A DNA stretch of 18,206 bases from an uncultured Tidjanibacter sp. (GTDB taxonomy: Bacteria; Bacteroidota; Bacteroidia; Bacteroidales; Rikenellaceae), in NCBI GenBank assembly GCA_934663885.1, contig CAKUKW010000019.1:1-18206 (forward strand), written 5' to 3'. Positions 13,760 through 18,206 of the stretch are shown piece by piece; the first letter of the stretch is position 1, and each line of letters opens with the position of its first letter. A program made the position numbers and the translations under genes. The notes under the pieces were generated by a model. It searched no databases. It saw only the letters and a program-made list of their open reading frames with translations, and had not been told where the DNA came from.

Positions 13760-14521
13760 CTATTTCTCTTCCTTATGAATATAATAGGAATTGGCCTGCG
13801 AGAGGGGGGTTATCATCACCTCGTCGATATTTACGTTGGCAGGCTGTGAAACGACCCACAATATCGAGCGGGCCACATCCTCTCCTGACAGCGGTTCGAA
13901 ACCTTCGTAGCATTTGGCCGCCGCCTCGAGATCACCCTTATACCGGACTATCGAGAATTCGGTTTCAACTTTACCCGGCCTTATCTCCGTGATCTTTATT
14001 CCGGTGCCGAGCAGGTCGATGCGCATGCTTTTGGTAAGGCCGTGTACCGCGTGCTTTGTGGCGCCGTAAATGTTGCCGCAGAAGTAGGGTTCAGTTCCCG
14101 CCACCGAACCGATATTCACAATGTGCCCGCTGCGGCGCTCCATCATGCCCGGGATCACGAACCGGCTCATGTAGATCATACCCTTGATGTTGGTATCTAT
14201 CACCTCATCCCAGTTGTGCAGGTCGCCGTCCTGGAATTTGACCATCTCGGACGCGAATCCCGCATTGTTCACCAGGATGTCGATTTTATTGAAAGGCTCA
14301 GGGAGGGCGTCTATCGCGGCCTTGCCGGTGTGCTTGTCCTTGACGTCGAAGTTGAGGACGTGGACCCTTACGCCGTAGGTTTCCTTGAGTTCTTTCTTGA
14401 ATTCCTTGAGCCTTTCGGCCCTCCTGCCGGTTATTACGAGGTCGTATCCCTCGGCGGCAAACAATCTGGCGGTTTCCTTGCCGATTCCGGAAGTGGTTCC
14501 CGTTATCATCGCTACTTTCAT
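13760..14521 (-). CDS. SDR-family NAD(P)-dependent oxidoreductase (YdfG-like)
   Basis: A 253-residue classical short-chain dehydrogenase/reductase. The Rossmann glycine motif TGTTSGIG is at 7-14, with TGRR at 31-34, where the arginines suggest NADP preference. DV is at 59-60 and NNAG at 85-88. The catalytic triad is Ser139 (NIGSVAG), Tyr152 and Lys156 (YGATK). RPGKVETEFSIVRYKGD at about 181-197 resembles the YdfG / serine-3-dehydrogenase branch, which oxidises 3-hydroxy acids such as L-allo-threonine or 3-hydroxypropionate. The substrate here is inferred from that resemblance only. The gene starts 43 bases after the ruvB stop on the same strand with no clear promoter between, so it is probably read from the ruvB promoter. 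Confidence 0.88.
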   Translation of the reverse strand: MKVAMITGTTSGIGKETARLFAAEGYDLVITGRRAERLKEFKKELKETYGVRVHVLNFDVKDKHTGKAAIDALPEPFNKIDILVNNAGFASEMVKFQDGDLHNWDEVIDTNIKGMIYMSRFVIPGMMERRSGHIVNIGSVAGTEPYFCGNIYGATKHAVHGLTKSMRIDLLGTGIKITEIRPGKVETEFSIVRYKGDLEAAAKCYEGFEPLSGEDVARSILWVVSQPANVNIDEVMITPLSQANSYYIHKEEK

Positions 14522-14564
14522 AACTATGAAGATCTTTTATTTAAAGTTTTTAAGGTTTTCTATA

Positions 14565-15578
14565 TTAAAAAAGCGTTCCTTCTGTTGAAGCCGGTGGTAC
14601 GCCGAGGTGCGAATAAGCCAGCGAGGTCGCTTCCCTGCCGCGGGGTGTCCTTTTGAGGAATCCTTCTTTGATGAGGAAAGGTTCGTAGACCTCCTCTATT
14701 GTCCCGGACTCTTCGCTTACCGCGGTGGCTATCGTGTTGAGCCCCACCGGCCCTCCGTTGAATTTGTGTATTATCGTCGAAAGTATCTTATTGTCCATCT
14801 GGTCGAGTCCCCTGGAGTCTATATTGAGGGCGCCGAGCGTAACACGCGTGATGTCGAGGTCTATGGCTCCGTGGCCTTTCACCATAGCGAAATCCCTTAC
14901 ACGCCGTAGCAGCGAGTTGGCTATACGGGGTGTACCCCTGCTGCGGAGCGCTATTTCCTGCGCCGCCTTGCCGTCGATATCTATCCCAAGTATTCCTGCC
15001 GAGCGTACCACAATACGAGCGAGCACGTCGGAGTCGTAATACTCCAGATGACACTGTATGCCGAACCTCGCACGCAGGGGAGATGTCAGCAGACCGCTGC
15101 GGGTAGTAGCGCCGATAAGCGTGAACGGGCTCAGCTCCAACTGGATCGAGCGTGCGGAAGGGCCTTTATCCAGCACTATATCTATCTTGTAATCCTCCAT
15201 CGCGGAATACAGGTATTCTTCGATTACGGGGCTCAGGCGGTGTATCTCGTCTATGAAAAGCACGTCGCCCGGATTTAGGTTCGTAAGCAACCCGGCAAGG
15301 TCGCCCGGCTTGTCGAGCACCGGCCCGCTGGTAACCCTCAGCGACGAGTCCATTTCGTTAGCTATGATGTTCGCCAGGGTGGTCTTGCCGAGACCCGGGG
15401 GGCCGTGCAGGAGGACGTGATCGAGCGAGTCGCCCCTCATCAGGGCGGCCTTTATGAAGACCTGGAGATTGTCCACGATCTTATCCTGACCACGGAAATT
15501 ATCCAGTTCCTGCGGACGTATCCTCTCTTCGAATTCGGCTTCGCCCTCGGTATTCCTCATATCCCTGATATTAGCCAT
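14565..15578 (-). CDS. ruvB: RuvB, Holliday junction branch-migration ATPase
   Basis: A 337-residue RuvB of normal length. As a hexameric ring with RuvA it drives branch migration of Holliday junctions for RuvC resolution. The N-terminal [18 protein letters not shown] is characteristic. Walker A GPPGLGKT is at 59-66, Walker B LFIDEIH at 107-113, sensor 1 GATTRSG at 156-162, and the arginine-finger region SPLRARFG at 166-173. Sensor 2 is [13 protein letters not shown] at 214-226. The C-terminal winged-helix domain contains [13 protein letters not shown] and ends with [11 protein letters not shown]. Full conservation makes the call secure. A TAACTTTG -7 element lies 18 bases upstream of the start. 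ruvA and ruvC are not in the window. Confidence 0.98.
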   Translation of the reverse strand: MANIRDMRNTEGEAEFEERIRPQELDNFRGQDKIVDNLQVFIKAALMRGDSLDHVLLHGPPGLGKTTLANIIANEMDSSLRVTSGPVLDKPGDLAGLLTNLNPGDVLFIDEIHRLSPVIEEYLYSAMEDYKIDIVLDKGPSARSIQLELSPFTLIGATTRSGLLTSPLRARFGIQCHLEYYDSDVLARIVVRSAGILGIDIDGKAAQEIALRSRGTPRIANSLLRRVRDFAMVKGHGAIDLDITRVTLGALNIDSRGLDQMDNKILSTIIHKFNGGPVGLNTIATAVSEESGTIEEVYEPFLIKEGFLKRTPRGREATSLAYSHLGVPPASTEGTLF

Positions 15579-15595
15579 ATATACGCGATAATACG

Positions 15596-15603
15596 CAAAG
15601 TTA
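15596..15603 (-). promoter_or_regulatory. -7 element of the ruvB gene
   Basis: TAACTTTG on the minus strand matches TAnnTTTG exactly. The predicted start of transcription is about 13 bases before the ruvB ATG. The -33 region (TTAATATG) is a weak match. Confidence 0.55.
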
Positions 15604-15634
15604 AGAAGATTCCGTTGAATTCATATTAAACTGC

Positions 15635-15654
15635 CCTGTTAATAAATTAACAGG
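15635..15654. repeat. 20-bp palindrome between the TPR gene and ruvB
   Basis: CCTGTTAAT and ATTAACAGG are perfect 9-bp arms around AA. It lies about 55-75 bases after the stop of the TPR-like gene and about 45-65 bases upstream of the predicted ruvB transcription start. It could be a weak terminator hairpin (no T-tract follows) or an operator for ruvB. Confidence 0.55.
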
Positions 15655-15708
15655 CGTCAAAGGCGGATGACATGTAAGTTGAGTGATGTGTAAATATCTG
15701 AAAAGCCG

Positions 15709-17295
15709 TTATTTGTGCTTTGCTGAATGAACTTCTTCACTGCGTACAAGTTCCGCATATTTGGAGCGGACTATATCCCCGAAGTTGCGCCCCGTAATCT
15801 TGCTTTCGAGCCACGTCATAAGATCCAGGTAGTAGAATGTACGCTTTTCGTAGGAGTGTTTTTCGTAAGGTCTCAGACGGTCGTAGAGAACTTTCAATTC
15901 CTTTTTCAGCTCAAAAGGCGCCGTACCGCTGATCTTGCGCAGGAAGGTGAAAAGCTCCCGTTTCATCTCGGTCATGTCCCTCATCTTTACCACGAAAGTG
16001 AATACGGAGCGTATCTGGTAGTCGAGGTTGTAATCTATTCCCGCTTCATAGGATGCTATGAGGTTCAGCATACGGGCATAACACTGCAAATCGCGCCTTA
16101 TCTGCGGATCCTTCACGGCTATAATACTGGAAAGGTGCTCCATGCACTTGGTGAAATTGCCATCCCCGAAGTAAAGCTGTGCGATCTTGTAGTCGAGCAT
16201 CATCCTGTCGTGGATAGTTATATGCTTCGAGTAACGCCTCAGGTAGCTGTCTATGCTGCGGGTTATCCACAACCCCTCTTTGAACGCACCCTCGAGGATA
16301 TTCTTGTTGAGCCGGTTGGTGAAAAGGACCTGCTGCGATATCATCACGGCGTTTTCGTTTATGCTGCCGGTGGTGCGGCATTCGCGCTCAAAATCGTCGA
16401 GGGTTCCCAGGAACAGCCTGTTCTTGCGCATCAGGAACATACCCTCCATAACACGCGAATACCCGCGCAGGTAACTATCGTACATCACCTCTTTCATCTC
16501 GGGCTTTTCGTCGAACATGTCTATCCAGGCGCGGCCGTAACGGTAGGAGTAAGCGAAGTTATGGCGGATATAATGGTACCACGCCATGGCCTGGTAAAAA
16601 TAAAAACGCTCAGTGAATGAGAGGCCGCGGCTGGCGTACGAATCTAGCTTGGGCTTGAAATATATGTTCAGCAGGTCGAGGTCTTTCTGCGAGCGGGCAT
16701 ATCCCAGCGTGAGGTGGAGCGCGTAGAGGCGCACGGCCAGGTCGGATATTTCGTTTATGGTCCGGATCTGTTTCGACAATTGTATCATGCGGCGGTTAGC
16801 GGTGGCGGCAGTGTGTGTCATATCGCTCGACACGTTCACCATCTGGACCTGCTTCCTCAATTCCAGTATATCCATGAGCTTGGTGAATTGCTCCAGTTCC
16901 TCGGCCGTCTGCTCGGCCTTATCCAGCGCCCTCTCGGCCTGCGCGTACAGGCCTTTGTCGAACAGGATGCGCGCCGAATCTATCTGCTCACCGAGCCTAA
17001 GGTGGGCCGAATGGCCGACGCCAAGCAGCCGCAGGCTTACCAGTACCTGGCGGTAAAGGTGCGCCTTCATGTTGGGCAACTGCACCTTCCTGATTTCAGG
17101 ACAGCGGTTCAGTATCTTCGCCTCGTCGTAGGCCTCCATATTGTCGAGGCAGTCGAAAAGGGCGATGAATTTGGCGTCGCCGCCACCCAGCCTTGAGGCA
17201 TAAAGCTTGAAATTTCGTTTCTCGGCCTTGCTCAGTGACTTTACCAGATCGAAAACGTTATCCCTGCGCTCCTGATTATTAACGGCTGCTTTCAT
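15709..17295 (-). CDS. Long alpha-helical TPR-like protein, unknown function
   Basis: A 528-residue soluble protein, almost entirely helical by composition and heptad-like spacing, with no signal peptide or membrane segment. The N-terminus (NVFDLVKSLSKAEKRNFKLYASRLGG) resembles a family of uncharacterised proteins I recall from Bacteroidetes. Segments such as ARILFDKGLYAQAERALDKAEQTAEELE and YDSYLRGYSRVMEGMFLMRKNR look like tetratricopeptide-type helix pairs. A protein-interaction scaffold is the most that can be said. The ATG at 17295 is chosen. The only upstream in-frame alternative is a TTG three codons earlier that lies within the TATCTTTG -7 box. Transcription would then start only a few bases before the ATG. 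Confidence 0.8.
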   Translation of the reverse strand: MKAAVNNQERRDNVFDLVKSLSKAEKRNFKLYASRLGGGDAKFIALFDCLDNMEAYDEAKILNRCPEIRKVQLPNMKAHLYRQVLVSLRLLGVGHSAHLRLGEQIDSARILFDKGLYAQAERALDKAEQTAEELEQFTKLMDILELRKQVQMVNVSSDMTHTAATANRRMIQLSKQIRTINEISDLAVRLYALHLTLGYARSQKDLDLLNIYFKPKLDSYASRGLSFTERFYFYQAMAWYHYIRHNFAYSYRYGRAWIDMFDEKPEMKEVMYDSYLRGYSRVMEGMFLMRKNRLFLGTLDDFERECRTTGSINENAVMISQQVLFTNRLNKNILEGAFKEGLWITRSIDSYLRRYSKHITIHDRMMLDYKIAQLYFGDGNFTKCMEHLSSIIAVKDPQIRRDLQCYARMLNLIASYEAGIDYNLDYQIRSVFTFVVKMRDMTEMKRELFTFLRKISGTAPFELKKELKVLYDRLRPYEKHSYEKRTFYYLDLMTWLESKITGRNFGDIVRSKYAELVRSEEVHSAKHK

Positions 17296-17301
17296 GATAT
17301 G

Positions 17302-17309
17302 CAAAGATA
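17302..17309 (-). promoter_or_regulatory. -7 element of the TPR-like gene
   Basis: TATCTTTG on the minus strand is an exact match to the Bacteroidetes -7 element, only six bases from the ATG. The implied transcript would be almost leaderless. No clear TTTG is present at -33. Confidence 0.55.
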
Positions 17310-17359
17310 ATTATTTTCAGGTGCATAATGCGGACAGTGACAGGCATTTTCGGATACCC

Positions 17360-17389
17360 GTTGTCCTTTATACAAAATAATTATCTTTG
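17360..17389 (+). promoter_or_regulatory. Promoter of the SUI1/YciH-family gene
   Basis: TATCTTTG (17382-17389) is an exact -7 match, with GTTG (17360-17363) 18 bases upstream as a near -33 element. The leader to the ATG at 17408 is about 14 bases. It is divergent from the promoter of the TPR-like gene about 75 bases away. Confidence 0.65.
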
Positions 17390-17407
17390 TATATAAATAA
17401 CAGGACT

Positions 17408-17755
17408 ATGGCTGAAAATGACTGGAAATCACGTTTGGGGATGGTTTATTCAACAAACCCCGACTTTCAATATGAAACCCCGCGCCAAGAGGGGGCGGAT
17501 ACCCTGCCGCCTGCACGGCAGGACCTTAGAGTATGGCTCGACAAGAAATCCCGCGCGGGAAAACAGGTAACGCTTGTCAAAGGGTTCGTGGGAAGCGAAG
17601 ACGATCTGCGGGCGCTGGGCAGCATGTTGAAGAATAAGTGCGGTGTCGGCGGCTCGGCCAAGGACGGCGAGATCATAATCCAGGGGGATTTCCGCGAACG
17701 CATAGTGGACATTCTTACCAAAGCGGGGTATAAAGCTAAAAAAGCGGGAGGATGA
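17408..17755 (+). CDS. SUI1/YciH-family translation initiation factor-like protein
   Basis: A 115-residue protein with a C-terminal SUI1 (eIF1-like) domain at about 40-112. The key patterns are GKQVTLVKGFVG at 51-62, LKNKCGVGGSAKDGEIIIQGD at 74-94, and the end RERIVDILTKAGYKAKKAGG. The N-terminus MAENDWKSRLGMVYSTNPDFQYE looks typical of bacterial SUI1-like proteins I recall from Bacteroidetes. The eukaryotic homologue controls start-codon selection; the role of YciH in bacteria is only partly known. I chose the ATG at 17408. An in-frame TTG at 17387 lies in the -7 box. The next gene follows by 28 bases on the same strand and is probably co-transcribed. Confidence 0.92.
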   Translation: MAENDWKSRLGMVYSTNPDFQYETPRQEGADTLPPARQDLRVWLDKKSRAGKQVTLVKGFVGSEDDLRALGSMLKNKCGVGGSAKDGEIIIQGDFRERIVDILTKAGYKAKKAGG

Positions 17756-17783
17756 GAGGAATAAATAATTATAAATTAAGATT

Positions 17784-18206
17784 ATGGATTACTGGTTGTC
17801 GGGTAAAGTTTCGGGGAGATTTTTTGCGATAGGCCGCTGTACATTACTTATCCTTGCCGTGATGTTAATTTTCCAGGTTACGGCCCAGGCCCAGTATTAC
17901 GACACGGGGCAGACGCCGGCGCGGCAGAGGTGGTTGCAGGTCAAAAGCGATTCATTGAGGATGATATTCCCGCGCGAATTCGAAACCGGGGCCAGGAAAA
18001 CGATGTTTTACATGGATGCGGCCCGGCCTTTTGTGAATTACGGCCTTAAGTATCCGCCAATGAAGGCCCCCGTCGTTTTTAAAACGGAGAATTTTTATTC
18101 CAACGGGCTCGGGATGCTTGCTCCGCGCCGTATAGAAATGGTGTCGATCCCTTCCGTAGATACTTATGCGGAGCCCTGGCTGAAACAGCTCGCCGTACAT
18201 GAATAC
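17784..18206 (+). CDS. Exported protein, N-terminal part only (cut by the right edge)
   Basis: The open frame runs 141 codons from the ATG at 17784 to the end of the window without a stop. A signal peptide is evident: a basic start (MDYWLSGKVSGRFFAIGR), a hydrophobic core (CTLLILAVMLIFQV) and a TAQAQ cleavage region. The mature part begins YYDTGQTPARQRWLQVKSDSLRMIFPREFE. It continues through NYGLKYPPMKAPVVFKTENFYSNGL and ends at WLKQLAVHEY. The last residues, LAVHEY, look like the start of an HExxH zinc-binding motif cut by the window edge. I recall similar long Bacteroidetes proteins with beta-propeller (TolB-like) repeats after such a start, but this cannot be checked here. Confidence 0.75.
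   Translation, partial: MDYWLSGKVSGRFFAIGRCTLLILAVMLIFQVTAQAQYYDTGQTPARQRWLQVKSDSLRMIFPREFETGARKTMFYMDAARPFVNYGLKYPPMKAPVVFKTENFYSNGLGMLAPRRIEMVSIPSVDTYAEPWLKQLAVHEY

Noticed and set aside
15727..16620. 297-codon open frame antisense to the TPR-like gene
   Set aside because: It is wholly inside a better supported gene on the other strand, has no upstream promoter, and its composition is that of an antisense reading.

Overview
The window looks like a chromosomal segment of a member of the Bacteroidota, most likely the order Bacteroidales. The support is five promoter-like sites built on the Bacteroidetes -7 element TAnnTTTG (or close variants), weak or absent Shine-Dalgarno sites, several lipoproteins, a SUI1/YciH-type factor, and an Mpi-like serine invertase beside matching inverted repeats. 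I cannot name the genus.

Positions 1-10288 (all minus strand) hold one long, tightly packed operon for a type II secretion / type IV pilus-like envelope machine. In transcription order it encodes a GspG-like pseudopilin, a minimal prepilin peptidase, the GspE-type ATPase, a GspD-type secretin, GspL/PilN-like and GspM/PilO-like inner-membrane proteins, a lipoprotein with six FN3-like repeats, a GspC/PilP-like protein, a large membrane-anchored beta-rich protein in the GspK position, and GspI- and GspJ-like pseudopilins. A possible next gene begins at position 31 and runs off the left edge. Most junctions overlap or are separated by a few bases. The GspF-type platform protein is not in the window.

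Positions 10289-10616 are AT-rich and non-coding, and contain the most interesting signal. Two perfect 17-bp inverted repeats (10342-10358 and 10489-10505), each with the core TAAACG-AA-CGTTTA, flank about 130 bp holding a Bacteroidetes-type promoter. A small serine recombinase of the resolvase/invertase family (10617-11216) starts about 110 bp to the right. The simplest reading is a DNA-invertible promoter that phase-varies the whole secretion operon. As drawn, the best promoter match points toward the invertase and away from the operon, so this copy is probably in the OFF state.

Positions 11217-13710 hold a strong terminator, a YugP-type membrane zinc metallopeptidase gene (minus), and an unrecognised pair (plus): a lipoprotein with a C-terminal glycine-zipper-like segment, then a four-helix membrane protein. 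A strong bidirectional terminator follows.

Positions 13760-18206 are housekeeping. They contain an SDR oxidoreductase, ruvB, a long helical TPR-like protein (all minus), a divergent promoter pair, a SUI1/YciH-family factor (plus), and the start of an exported protein cut by the right edge.
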